From an uncultured Flavobacteriaceae bacterium (lineage in GTDB: Bacteria; Bacteroidota; Bacteroidia; Flavobacteriales; Flavobacteriaceae): DNA of 64,000 nt. A program made the position numbers and the translations under genes. The stretch lies in the NCBI GenBank assembly GCA_947494715.1, contig CANLWG010000024.1, positions 1 to 64,000 on the forward strand, read 5' to 3'. This document shows, piece after piece, positions 6,707 through 15,514 of this stretch (positions are counted from its first letter, which is position 1; every line of letters begins with the position of its first letter). The notes beneath the pieces are model-generated. The model was not told where the DNA came from. It saw only the letters and a list, made by a program, of their open reading frames with translations, and searched no databases.

Positions 6707-8890
6707 ATGAAAAAATTGGTTTTCAGTTTAATGTTTGGCCTATTGTTTGTTTCGTGCTACTCAGATTCCGATGAAATCCCAAAGGATATCACTCCTCCTA
6801 GCTTGAGCATATCCATTGAAGGAGCATCCTCAATTACCGATCAAGTAGTAATTGTTAGCAATCAAATAGTGGTAAACGTTGATGCGAAGGATTCAGGGGG
6901 ATTAAGTAAAGTTGAAGCTTTTATCGATGGAACCAAGGTCGGGGAGGATAGTGATGCTCCTTATCGGTTGATAATCGATGTTTCTGGATATTCCTCAAAA
7001 GTATCGTCGAAAGCACTTGAAGAGTACATCTTAAGAATTGATGCCACAGACAAAGCAGGGAACTCCACATCGAAAGAAGTGACGATAAGTATTGACAATA
7101 ATGCCCCATCGATATCCAATGTTTCCCTTAAGGAAAAATCGGTTATAGGAGGAGAGGTCAATCCGGTTACTTTTGAGGTATCTGACAATGACGGCGTTTC
7201 TTCGGTAGAAATATACGTAAATGATGAAATTTTGAATGAGGTAATCGATGATGAATATGGGCTGAACCTAGATACTTCCATGCTCGAGGATGGTGAAAAT
7301 GTTTTAAAGGTCGAGGCGGTGGATGCAGCTGGGAACAACTCGGTTTATTCGGTAATTTTTATTGTAGACAATACTGGGCCCATGCTAAGTTTCAATAACC
7401 TGGAAGACGACCAAATTGTGGACAAGTCAATCTTAATCGATTTGGTCGCGGAGGACGCATATTCGGACATTGCCATGGTTACCTATTCCATAGGTGAAGA
7501 GGTCCAATATGAAACTGAAAACGATACCGATTTTGACTGGGAGTTCTTTCCCAGGGATTTTTCTACTGGTTTGACCGAAATTGTCGTCGTTGCAAAAGAT
7601 GATTTGGGAAATGAGGGCAGTGCCAGGGTGTCAATTGAAATACTTAGGCGATTGATCAAAGTAAATTTCGCCCAAGGGTTTTATCAAAGGGATTATGATC
7701 AATTTTATGTTTTTGCATCGAATATGGAGGGAAAACTATTGGACGTACAGCGGGTACTGCCCGAGACGGAATCCATTGATTTCCGTACCGCTGAGGACTT
7801 TTCCGAAAATGAAGAATTTATGCTGACCCTGGTATCCTATAGAACAAGCCAGACTTTTAGTGGTTCCAATTTCTCCACCATTTCAAATATTTCAGGTTTG
7901 GAAGAGATTAACCTTCGTGCACCCGTAAGGGAACATCATCTAGATTTGGTAACGCTTCCGGCCAGTGGATTTGATAGTAATGATCTCTATCAATATCGCG
8001 GGGGTGGGCGTTTGAGTAGTGGTGATCTGCTAAATCAAAACACGGAGTTTAGATTTTACCGAAATCAGGATGTTTCCAGGGGAGTTACCACGGACAAGAT
8101 GTATGTCGGCCTGCACAATCGTACCCTTGACACATATTCCTATGGGATTTTTGATTGGGATTTGGGAGGTATAACGGAGATTCGACCCGATATGTTTACC
8201 CAAGATGGGATTGAAATCAGAACTGTGCAATCGGAATATCTAGATGGAAATGAAACCTACAAAGATCTGATCCTTTTGGGTTTCTTGGATGAAAATGAGT
8301 ATCAAAATTGGCTGTGGAATTTCTACGGTGTCGCCACGACGAGCTATTTCAATGAAAATAGATATATTTTCAACAAGGCATTCTATAAACAAAAATACAG
8401 CCTAACCCTTGATAACTACCATGTGTGGGGCACTGATGATTTGGATGATTATTATCCCAGATTGAATTGGACCCTGGACTACGATTACAGTAATAACGTC
8501 TTTGATGTTTATGCCTCAAGTGGCGACCATATTGTAGGAAAGATCACTTTGACGGATAATACCCCTGATGGTTACGAGCTAGATGGTAAGAGGGTAAAAT
8601 ACTACTGGGAGATTTATTTCGATAGCCAAAATCAAACTAGGGTAGCATTACCCGAAATACCCGAGGAACTACAATCTTGGGAGTTTTTTGGTTTTTACGA
8701 GCAAAAAGATATGGATTTCAGCCAGATTGAGATCAAAAGATATGAAGGCTTGGCCACTTATAATGAATTTCTAGAAAAAGTGATAAAAGTTAATACACCT
8801 GATTTTTTGGTCTCTCCTAAAATTGAATCAATTTCAAATAGTGCAGCCGGCTATTTCAAATCTTATATAAATCCAGCCCTTTTCTTTTGA
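6707..8890 (+). CDS. Large Ig-like-domain lipoprotein
   Basis: 727 aa. The lipobox Cys is at about residue 17 (LLFVSCYS). Residues ~25-315 hold three bacterial Ig-like repeats, each with the pattern of a D-G-shaped start (DITPPSLSI, NNAPSISNV, NTGPMLSF) and a late VEAxDxAGN or VVAKDDLGN strand. Residues ~320-727 form an aromatic-rich beta-type region that I do not recognise. It is probably surface exposed. The gene sits between the full CpxP-like gene and its partial copy, so it may have entered during that duplication. Confidence 0.7.
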   Translation: MKKLVFSLMFGLLFVSCYSDSDEIPKDITPPSLSISIEGASSITDQVVIVSNQIVVNVDAKDSGGLSKVEAFIDGTKVGEDSDAPYRLIIDVSGYSSKVSSKALEEYILRIDATDKAGNSTSKEVTISIDNNAPSISNVSLKEKSVIGGEVNPVTFEVSDNDGVSSVEIYVNDEILNEVIDDEYGLNLDTSMLEDGENVLKVEAVDAAGNNSVYSVIFIVDNTGPMLSFNNLEDDQIVDKSILIDLVAEDAYSDIAMVTYSIGEEVQYETENDTDFDWEFFPRDFSTGLTEIVVVAKDDLGNEGSARVSIEILRRLIKVNFAQGFYQRDYDQFYVFASNMEGKLLDVQRVLPETESIDFRTAEDFSENEEFMLTLVSYRTSQTFSGSNFSTISNISGLEEINLRAPVREHHLDLVTLPASGFDSNDLYQYRGGGRLSSGDLLNQNTEFRFYRNQDVSRGVTTDKMYVGLHNRTLDTYSYGIFDWDLGGITEIRPDMFTQDGIEIRTVQSEYLDGNETYKDLILLGFLDENEYQNWLWNFYGVATTSYFNENRYIFNKAFYKQKYSLTLDNYHVWGTDDLDDYYPRLNWTLDYDYSNNVFDVYASSGDHIVGKITLTDNTPDGYELDGKRVKYYWEIYFDSQNQTRVALPEIPEELQSWEFFGFYEQKDMDFSQIEIKRYEGLATYNEFLEKVIKVNTPDFLVSPKIESISNSAAGYFKSYINPALFF

Positions 8891-8949
8891 CGATTCTGCT
8901 TAAAAAAATAGTCATGAATCAATCCATTGGTATTGGGCCATTGTATTAA

Positions 8950-9202
8950 TGAGCGTAGCCAGGAATTGAAGGAATTACTTTTTTCGAATTTAGGCTCAAC
9001 CGATTTTTCAAATAAAGAGCTGGATTCCATAACCTCTCGTATCGGTCACTTAAGTGAGGAAAGGGAAAAGGAAATCTTCTCCTTTTTCAATACACTAGAA
9101 CGTATGTGCAATGCCGAACAAAAAAGAAAGCTAAGACGTATCGTTCGGGGAGCGCTAAGACCACCGGGACCAGGAGGCGGGCCGCCACCACCGCATCGGT
9201 AA
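8950..9202 (+). pseudogene. Partial duplicate of the CpxP-like gene
   Basis: The last ~80 codons match the C-terminal half of the gene at 5917-6375 with about a dozen amino-acid changes, including the GPGGGPPPPHR tail. The N-terminal signal and first helices are missing; an ATG at 8927 would give only a short unrelated lead of about 10 residues. Without a signal peptide it is unlikely to work like the parent. The frame is intact to the stop, so either the copy is fairly young or the fragment is still translated. Confidence 0.7.
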
Positions 9203-9298
9203 AAAGGTCATATACCCTATCCTAGCCTACCGGTTTACGTGCCTTTGGCATGCAAGCGGATTTGAGAAACTCTATTAGTACTTTGTGTGGGGGCCATT

Positions 9299-9344
9299 GT
9301 TGTGTGTAGTTTTTTCGTTCGAGTAAAAGGTCCATTTACACAAC
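9299..9344 (-). repeat. 46-bp empty cassette-like unit
   Basis: GTTGTGTGTA at 9299-9308 is opposed by TACACAAC at 9337-9344, giving inverted ends of the same style as unit 1 (minus-strand end AAACTACACACAAC compared with AAACTACAGCCAAC). No ORF fits inside. It is followed after six bases (AGTTGC) by GTTGG of the next unit, repeating the CAAC-spacer-GTTG junction seen at 67-85. Confidence 0.35.
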
Positions 9345-9469
9345 AGTTGCGTTGGAGTGAAGTCCAATTGCGTTTTTCCTTTAACACATCCAATATATAG
9401 GGGCTTAAAATAGTTTGCTACAACAGTATTCTAATGTTTCCCATTTAATTAGTGGAAGGCACCTAATCT

Positions 9470-9477
9470 TATTTTTG
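9470..9477 (+). promoter_or_regulatory. -7 promoter element of the SnoaL-like gene
   Basis: TATTTTTG fits the Bacteroidota TAnnTTTG -7 consensus and lies about 50 nt before the ATG at 9528. No clear TTG -33 element is at the preferred spacing. Confidence 0.4.
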
Positions 9478-9527
9478 TAAGAATATTTTGTTCAAAACGA
9501 CTTAGCGTGAATAAAATAAATTATAGT

Positions 9528-9881
9528 ATGGAAAATCAAATTGAGAATGCGCTTTTAGACTTAAAAGAATTACTAGGTAAAGGACAATTTATTGAAGCTA
9601 TGGAAAAGTATTTAGCGGATGATGTTGTTTTACAAGAAGCTAACAATGAGCCAAAAATGGGGAAAGAAGTTTGCTTGCAAGCCGAGAAGGATTTGTTAGC
9701 CACAGTAACGGATTTTGGTGGATATGAAATGAAAAACATAGCTGTTAACGGCAATACTTCTTATTATGAAGCAGTTATGGATTTTACAACAAATGATGGC
9801 ACGAAACATCATTTTGAACAAGTAAATCGAACGCAATGGAAAGATGGAAAAATTATTAACGAGCGCTATTTTCATGCTTAA
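9528..9881 (+). CDS. SnoaL-like (NTF2-fold) protein
   Basis: About 117 aa from the ATG at 9528; an upstream GTG at 9507 would add seven residues. The pattern of an N-terminal helix (ALLDLKELLGKGQFIEAM), then YLADDVVLQE and later curved strands ending QWKDGKIINERYFHA, is that of the SnoaL-like/NTF2 superfamily, small alpha+beta cone proteins that bind or isomerise small molecules. No catalytic residues can be assigned. It is alone in cassette-like unit 2, on the strand opposite to the integrase remnant, and is more AT-rich than the core genes. Confidence 0.75.
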   Translation: MENQIENALLDLKELLGKGQFIEAMEKYLADDVVLQEANNEPKMGKEVCLQAEKDLLATVTDFGGYEMKNIAVNGNTSYYEAVMDFTTNDGTKHHFEQVNRTQWKDGKIINERYFHA

Positions 9882-9922
9882 ATTAACGGCTAAAACAAGA
9901 ACTTAAAACGTTGTTAAATTTG

Positions 9923-9957
9923 AATCCTGGTATTCATGACGAAAACCGGGATTTTTT
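9923..9957 (+). terminator. Terminator after the SnoaL-like gene
   Basis: Stem AATCCTGGT / ACCGGGATT with one G-T wobble, followed by six T residues. It lies 42 nt after the stop codon. Confidence 0.75.
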
Positions 9958-10035
9958 CAGCCATTTTCTAATATCAAATTAATCATATATTAGTTATACC
10001 TTTTTAAGTAGTTGTAATTACCGCCAACGCGCGAA

Positions 10036-10053
10036 TATAGATCATGATCTATA
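10036..10053. repeat. 18-bp perfect palindrome beside the integrase remnant
   Basis: TATAGATCATGATCTATA is self-complementary and shares both arms with the 26-bp palindrome at 806-831. It stands in the same place relative to the integrase 3' end. Confidence 0.7.
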
Positions 10054-10064
10054 GTTCCTTTATG

Positions 10065-10175
10065 TGTGGAACTGAGATAAGAGATTTTCTATGTTATCAA
10101 GAGGAGTTTCTCCTACATGGACATGAATTTCCATTGTCTTTGGGAAATTATGTGCCAACAGCAAAGGATTGTGTT
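10065..10175 (-). pseudogene. Degenerate 3' end of a second integrase
   Basis: This segment aligns with 841 onward of the intact integrase locus. The conceptual translation gives KTMEIHVHVGET, then about ten more residues, where the intact enzyme has KTTEIYTHVAET. The catalytic Tyr is therefore His, and the stop TAG is changed to CAG. Alignment breaks down after about 110 bp, so the rest of the gene is lost. The orientation matches the intact copy. Confidence 0.8.
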
Positions 10176-10363
10176 GAATAACGGTACCGAATGTCATGCG
10201 GAATACCTTCATTATTCTTTTTTTCATACATTACGGTTGTAATGAACATCAAGGTAGATCGACCCAAGAATGGAGAATTAAGGAATGCCTTCCAAGGAAG
10301 GGCCAATACCCATAAAAAGCATCGGATTTCCGATTTTCCACCTAACCTGATAAACACATCAAA
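10176..10363. other. Non-coding region upstream of the reductase gene
   Basis: It carries no ORF on a plausible frame and no recognisable RNA. It presumably includes the promoter of the gene at 10364, though no clear TAnnTTTG box is seen. Confidence 0.3.
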
Positions 10364-11122
10364 ATGACAGAACAACTAAAAGAATTGACCCAAAAACACT
10401 GTGACAACCCACCTGACAAATACGATGATCTAAGCGTCCTATTTCTAAACTGTACTCTGAACAGAACCCCGGTACTTTCCCATACCGAGGGATTGATCCA
10501 AGTAGCCCAACGTATCTTTGAGGCCAATGGCACAAGCACAAAAATAATACGCCCCGTAGACTATGAAATTCCGGCCGGACTCGGTTTGGATATGTCCAAG
10601 ACCCCGGAATGGGATAGGGATGATTGGCCCCAGATTCAGAAAGAAATCGATGCTTGCGATATTTTGATTGTTTGTACCTCCGTATGGCTGGGTGAAAAAT
10701 CCTCGGTATGTAATCGCACCCTGGAACGCATGTACGGCTATACCCATCAGTTTAATGCCAAAGGGCAATATCGGGATTATGGAAAAGTAGGAGCTACCTT
10801 GATTACCGGGAACGAGGATGGCGTAAAACACTGTGCCATGAATATCCTCTTCTCGCTATCCCATATAGGGTATACCGTTCCTCCCCAGGCGGATGCCGGC
10901 TGGATGGGCGAGGCCGGTCCCGGACCCTCGTATCGCGATGAAGGTTCCGGTGGCCCTGAAAACGATTTTACCAACAGGAATACTACATTTTTGGTATGGA
11001 ACTGCTTGCATCTGGCCCGAATGTTAAAGGACAATGGCGGTGTACCCGCCTATGGCAACCTGCCCGATGAATGGGAAGCGGGTTGCAAGGCTGGATTCGA
11101 TAGCCCGGAGCATAAAAGATAA
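10364..11122 (+). CDS. Flavodoxin-fold NAD(P)H-dependent oxidoreductase
   Basis: 252 aa. The N-terminal strand and loop VLFLNCTLNR followed by helix, the CDILIVCTSVWLGEKSS segment and a third flavin-contact region around ATLITGNEDG match the NADPH-dependent FMN reductase/flavodoxin superfamily. The C-terminal 60 residues (GPGPSYRDEGSGG and after) are family-specific. It lies 88 bp before the Rieske-ThDP fusion gene on the same strand, so it may supply electrons or a flavin to it. The substrate is unknown. Confidence 0.8.
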   Translation: MTEQLKELTQKHCDNPPDKYDDLSVLFLNCTLNRTPVLSHTEGLIQVAQRIFEANGTSTKIIRPVDYEIPAGLGLDMSKTPEWDRDDWPQIQKEIDACDILIVCTSVWLGEKSSVCNRTLERMYGYTHQFNAKGQYRDYGKVGATLITGNEDGVKHCAMNILFSLSHIGYTVPPQADAGWMGEAGPGPSYRDEGSGGPENDFTNRNTTFLVWNCLHLARMLKDNGGVPAYGNLPDEWEAGCKAGFDSPEHKR

Positions 11123-11210
11123 TCTTGTACCGGTTAACTAATCCCCGGCCAAATCGTTATATTGGTTTATGGAGCGATAACTAAATTTTAGAATAGTGAC
11201 AAAAAATAAC

Positions 11211-13148
11211 ATGGTCTGGCATAAGGTATTGGAGAATAAGAACGATTTGCCCGAAGGGCGTGTCAAAACTGTTACCGCGGCCCATAAAGGTATTTGCCTG
11301 ACCCATTTTGAGGGGAAATTTTCGGCGTTGGACAACAGATGTCCACATCAAGGAGGACCCTTAGGGGAAGGCTCCATTGAAAATGGATTATTGCGTTGTC
11401 CTTGGCATGGTTGGGATTATCACCCGTGTACAGGTCTACCACCGGGAGGTTATGATGATGGCGTTGAAACCTTTGAGGTAAAGGAAGAGGAGGGTGCCAT
11501 TTATGTAGGTTTGGAAGAGGAGGCACCACATGAAACCACGGTTTCCGATATTATGGTGGAAACCATGGTCAATTGGGGCGTAACCACCGTCTTTGGTATG
11601 GTGGGGCATTCCAATTTGGGTTTTGCGGATGCCATGAAACGGCAGGAAGAAAAGGGTAATCTAAACTTTTATGGCATCCGTCATGAGGGAGCCGGAGCCT
11701 TTGCCGCTTCCGCCTATGGAAAACTCACCGGAAGACCTGCGGCCTGTTTTTCAATAGCCGGTCCGGGAGCCACCAATATGTACACAGGTATGTGGGATGC
11801 GAAGGTAGACCGTGCCCCCTTATTGGCGTTGACCGGCCAAGTCGCCACCCAAGTGGTCGGGACGGGAAATTTTCAGGAAGTGGACCTGGTACAGGCATTT
11901 GGTAGTGTCGCGGAATTCAACCACAGGGTACAAAGCGATAGTAGACATGGCGAACTGATGTCCTTGGCGGTTAAGCATGCCATTCTAAAACGCGACGTTT
12001 CCCATTTGACCTTTCCCGATGAGGTACAGGAAAAAAAGGCAAATCCCAAAACAAGGGCAAAAACCCCTGAGAAACGAATGACCTCAATGGAAATCGCTCC
12101 ACCGGCATCGGCGGTGGAAGATGCCATAGCGTTGATTAAGAAATCCAAACGACCTGTAATCGTTATGGGCCATGGAGCCCGGACCCATAAAAAGCGCGTT
12201 GTACAATTCGCCGAACGTTTAAATGCGGCTGTAGTAACCACTTTTAAGGGAAAAGGATTAATACCGGATAACCATCCCTTGGGCGGTGGGGTATTGGGCC
12301 GAAGTGGAACGCCCATCGCCTCTTGGTTTATGAACGAGTCCGATTTGCTGATTGTTTTCGGGGCCTCATTTTCCAACCATACGGGGATTACTCCTAAAAA
12401 ACCCATTATTCAAGTTGATTTTGATCCCTTGGCCTTAAGTAAGTTCCATAAGGTGGAAGTGGCCGTTTGGGGAGAGATATCCAGGACCTTGGAAATATTT
12501 GAAGCGGAACTTAAGGGAAAGACCGACACCTTGGATCAACGCCACGAAATTGCTGAGCGCTGGAAGATTTGGAAGGCAGAGAAAGCAAAACGACTCCAGG
12601 AAACCTCGGATAAGGGTGTGAGTTCTATTGCCGTTTTTGATACGATGAACAAATTGACCCCGGAAAATGCGGTAATGTGCGTTGACGTGGGCAATAATGC
12701 GTATTCTTTTGGCCGGTATTTTGAATCCAAGAACCATGATTTCCTGATGTCCGGTTATTTGGGATCCATAGGCTTTGCCTTGCCAGCATCCATTGGTGCC
12801 TGGACCGCTGTTGGTAATTCAAGACCTGTGGTCGCGGTTGCCGGTGATGGGGGACTTTGTCAATATCTGACCGAAATCACCACTTTGGTCAAGTATAAGA
12901 TGCCGGTAAAGCTCATCGTTTTAAACAACCATGAGTTGGGTAAAATATCCAAGGAACAAAGGGCAGGGGAGTTCGATGTTTGGAAGACGTCCCTTTCCAA
13001 CCCTAATTTTGCTGATTTTGCCCTGTCCTGCGGGGCATGGGGAAGGCGCATCACAGATCAGGAAAAGCTGGAAAGCGCGATGAAAGAGCTGTTCAAAGAG
13101 CCTGGCCCCGGAGTTTTGGAAATTATCACCGATGTCGATTTAATATAG
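11211..13148 (+). CDS. Rieske 2Fe-2S domain fused to a ThDP-dependent enzyme
   Basis: 645 aa from the ATG at 11211 (an upstream GTG at 11196 adds five; residue numbers here use the 650-aa form). Residues ~6-108 form a Rieske domain with the cluster ligands C49-x-H51 and C68-x-x-H71. Residues ~115-650 form a complete acetolactate synthase/pyruvate oxidase-type enzyme: PYR domain with catalytic Glu164 (IRHEGAGA), central domain, and PP domain with the ThDP motif GDG at 550-552 and NN at 577-578. The known family decarboxylates 2-oxo acids. A covalent Rieske module suggests an electron-transferring, oxidase-like reaction, possibly partnered with the upstream flavodoxin-fold reductase. The substrate cannot be told. 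Confidence 0.88.
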   Translation: MVWHKVLENKNDLPEGRVKTVTAAHKGICLTHFEGKFSALDNRCPHQGGPLGEGSIENGLLRCPWHGWDYHPCTGLPPGGYDDGVETFEVKEEEGAIYVGLEEEAPHETTVSDIMVETMVNWGVTTVFGMVGHSNLGFADAMKRQEEKGNLNFYGIRHEGAGAFAASAYGKLTGRPAACFSIAGPGATNMYTGMWDAKVDRAPLLALTGQVATQVVGTGNFQEVDLVQAFGSVAEFNHRVQSDSRHGELMSLAVKHAILKRDVSHLTFPDEVQEKKANPKTRAKTPEKRMTSMEIAPPASAVEDAIALIKKSKRPVIVMGHGARTHKKRVVQFAERLNAAVVTTFKGKGLIPDNHPLGGGVLGRSGTPIASWFMNESDLLIVFGASFSNHTGITPKKPIIQVDFDPLALSKFHKVEVAVWGEISRTLEIFEAELKGKTDTLDQRHEIAERWKIWKAEKAKRLQETSDKGVSSIAVFDTMNKLTPENAVMCVDVGNNAYSFGRYFESKNHDFLMSGYLGSIGFALPASIGAWTAVGNSRPVVAVAGDGGLCQYLTEITTLVKYKMPVKLIVLNNHELGKISKEQRAGEFDVWKTSLSNPNFADFALSCGAWGRRITDQEKLESAMKELFKEPGPGVLEIITDVDLI

Positions 13149-13172
13149 ACCATGGAAGCACCAGCGGCCGTA

Positions 13173-13928
13173 TCAACTTTTATAGGCCCTCAATGCTTCC
13201 TGGAAAAATTGAACCGCACTTTCGGCATCTACATTCGAAGCCGGGAGTAGGCCTCCTTTTAAATCTTTAGTATTCCATGACCCTTGCGTCAACTCGTTAA
13301 AACCGGAGACGTCAATGGCATCATGGCCTAGATAACCACTGATATAAAAATAGTGTTCAGCACATATGGAATCTGGGATTGCCATCCCCAAGCCTACGGA
13401 TTTTCCCGAACCATCATCCAAACTTACAAAAGCACCCATATCAAAATGATGGGGCCAAATACGAATGTCGGATTTCAAATTTTCCCGCTCCAAGAACAAT
13501 TGCAAAACGGATTGGGCAAGCTTTCGTAAACGTACCAATTCCTTAAGTTTAATGGAGTCGGTAAGTTGAAACTTAAAACCCCCTGTCGCGGAATATGGTA
13601 AATCATAATGCAATTCATAGGTATACGGTTTCGTCAACGGGGTCGATGCAATCATTACATTGAGCCATGCGACTACTTCCTCATGCGATTTTCCATCTAA
13701 TTGAAAAGAGTGGGTTGCATTTGGCCCCCACTTTAAGCCAAAGTCGGAATAATCAAAAACTAATTTAAAACCAGAACCATACAATGGCCACGTTTCCAAG
13801 GTTTGGGTTTCCGGCACAAACCCGATATTGGAGTGGCTATCATCACTTTTTGGTTGTAAAAAACTTTTCCCGGCCATGGCCAGGTATTGTGCGGCGAGAT
13901 GTACTTGTTGTATCATTGGGTTATTCAT
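13173..13928 (-). CDS. Conserved hypothetical protein (weak DUF5996 resemblance)
   Basis: 251 aa, no signal peptide or membrane segment. The stretch RIWPHHFDMGAFVS and the alternating hydrophobic pattern recall DUF5996 proteins, but I am not certain. The start overlaps the end of the upstream outer-membrane protein gene by 8 bp. It converges with the Rieske-ThDP gene with 24 bp between stops. Confidence 0.6.
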   Translation of the reverse strand: MNNPMIQQVHLAAQYLAMAGKSFLQPKSDDSHSNIGFVPETQTLETWPLYGSGFKLVFDYSDFGLKWGPNATHSFQLDGKSHEEVVAWLNVMIASTPLTKPYTYELHYDLPYSATGGFKFQLTDSIKLKELVRLRKLAQSVLQLFLERENLKSDIRIWPHHFDMGAFVSLDDGSGKSVGLGMAIPDSICAEHYFYISGYLGHDAIDVSGFNELTQGSWNTKDLKGGLLPASNVDAESAVQFFQEALRAYKS

Positions 13929-14436
13929 GATTTTGTTCGTTTGATTTACCTAGGGGTAAAATGATGCCTGCCGTAAAAAATTCATCATTGAGTTGACCTG
14001 CCACCCCTTTAAATTCTGCGAAAATGAAAAAGTGGTGAAGATTGTAGTGCGCCCCAAAACCATAATTGAGGCCAAGTTCACTGACTTCTTCGCTATCATC
14101 GGTATCTGAAATCAGCCGTTCTTTTTCAATCGTATAGTTGATTCCACCCAAAGGATAAATGCCCAATTTATGGGAGATTTCAAAAATATAATGGGCATTG
14201 GCGTTTAAATCGATAACGCTCAATTCGTATTCTTCGTCGATATCTTGATAGGGAAAAAAAGTAACCTCTGGACCAAAGCAAAATGTTGGGTCCGTACCAT
14301 AAAATAATCTGGCGTTTATCCCAAAAAGATTTTCATCAAGCTCAAAGGAAGGGGCACCGCCGCCCATTAGCCCCTGCTGGGCATTCAAGCCAATGAATGA
14401 TAAGAATCCCAAAAAAAACAGATAAAATCTTGACAA
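13921..14436 (-). CDS. Outer-membrane beta-barrel protein
   Basis: 171 aa. A signal peptide (1-19, ending GLNAQ) is followed by alternating-polarity strands with aromatic girdle residues (GINARLFYG, NAHYIFEISHKLGIYPLGGINY, LGLNYGFGAHYNLHHFFIFAEF), as in small OmpA/PorT-like barrels. It is probably an eight-strand barrel. The function is unknown. Confidence 0.75.
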   Translation of the reverse strand: MSRFYLFFLGFLSFIGLNAQQGLMGGGAPSFELDENLFGINARLFYGTDPTFCFGPEVTFFPYQDIDEEYELSVIDLNANAHYIFEISHKLGIYPLGGINYTIEKERLISDTDDSEEVSELGLNYGFGAHYNLHHFFIFAEFKGVAGQLNDEFFTAGIILPLGKSNEQNHE

Positions 14437-14530
14437 ACGGTATATATTGAAATTAATGAAGCTCTAGCGACAACCTAAAACATCTGTAGTCGGTGTCATC
14501 AAACTTTGTACCCTTTGGTCGCAGAAAAAT

Positions 14531-15514
14531 CTAAACGTTTACTTTTTGGGTAGTTTTTTTCAGTATGGAACTGATAATGATGGGGGCATGGATTCTAGAA
14601 TTTTCTATAAACCATTTATGGGTTTCCATACCGCCGCAGATAACACCCGCAAGATACAGTCCTTTCACATTGGTTTCCATAGTCTCCGGGTCGTAGTTGG
14701 GAAGCCGCTTTTCATCATCGGACAGTTGAATCCCGAGTTTTTCCAGAAATTTAAAATTGGGCATATAGCCCGTTAGGGCCAGAACAAAATCGTTTTCAAT
14801 ACGGATCGTGCCTTCAGGAGTATCCGCAATGACCGCATCCTCCAAAATTTCCTTGGCATTTGAATTAAAGTAGGCTTTTATACTGCCTTCCTTGATCCGG
14901 TTAATAATATCGGGCCGTACCCAATATTTAACCCTTTGTCCTATTTCGGGCTCACGGACGATCATAGTAACATCCGCACCTTTGCGGTAGCATTCCAAAG
15001 CGGCATCCACCGCCGAATTGCTGGCACCGATGACTACAAGCTTCTGACTAGCGTAAAAATGAGGATCCTTATAGTAATGTGAGACCTTTGGCAAATCCTC
15101 CCCGGGAATGCCAATTAGATTGGGAATATCATAAAAACCGGTCGCAACGATAATATTTTTAGAGGTATACCCATCTTTTTCGGTAGTTACAGTGAATATG
15201 TCATCGCTCTTTTTTACATCCATAACTTTCTCAAAAAGATGAATGTTCAATTGGTTTGAGGTAACTATCCTTCGGTAGTATTCCAATGCCTCGTTCCTTT
15301 TTGGCTTGGTCTCCTTGCTGATAAACGGAATGTTATCGATTTCCAGTAAATCGGAGGAGGAAAAAAACTGCATGTTTATGGGATAGTTGAAAAGCGAATT
15401 TACAATAGGACCTTTTTCAATGATAAGATAAGAAAGCCCATTCTTTTTGGCCTCCAGCCCACAAGCGATTCCAATGGGCCCTCCGCCCACAATAATAACA
15501 TCGTATAAATTCAT
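14531..15514 (-). CDS. ypdA: YpdA-family thiol disulfide reductase (putative bacillithiol disulfide reductase)
   Basis: 327 aa, the usual length. The FAD motif VGGGPIG is near residues 9-15, the YpdA-typical NYPINMQFFSSSDLLEI segment at about 44-60, and the NADPH-binding VIGASNSAVDAALE near 155-168. No CxxC redox pair is present, which separates it from thioredoxin reductase. YpdA reduces bacillithiol disulfide in Firmicutes; the thiol used here is unproven. Its ATG overlaps the rpe stop by one base (TAATG), so the two are coupled. Confidence 0.87.
   Translation of the reverse strand: MNLYDVIIVGGGPIGIACGLEAKKNGLSYLIIEKGPIVNSLFNYPINMQFFSSSDLLEIDNIPFISKETKPKRNEALEYYRRIVTSNQLNIHLFEKVMDVKKSDDIFTVTTEKDGYTSKNIIVATGFYDIPNLIGIPGEDLPKVSHYYKDPHFYASQKLVVIGASNSAVDAALECYRKGADVTMIVREPEIGQRVKYWVRPDIINRIKEGSIKAYFNSNAKEILEDAVIADTPEGTIRIENDFVLALTGYMPNFKFLEKLGIQLSDDEKRLPNYDPETMETNVKGLYLAGVICGGMETHKWFIENSRIHAPIIISSILKKTTQKVNV

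Larger units (their letters stand above)
9203..9506. other. Non-coding stretch holding array remnants
   Basis: No gene is seen. The left part continues the duplicated CpxP downstream sequence. At 9299-9344 and 9341-9361 it contains the attC-like sites described separately, and at 9470-9477 a TATTTTTG -7 element for the SnoaL-like gene. Confidence 0.45.
9351..10028. repeat. Cassette-like unit 2 with imperfect inverted ends
   Basis: GTTGGAGTGAA (9351-9361) and TTACCGCCAAC (10018-10028) pair at 8 of 11 positions. The unit contains only the SnoaL-like gene with its own promoter element and terminator. The right end is seven bases from the TATAGATC palindrome, exactly as at the intact integrase. 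Confidence 0.4.
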
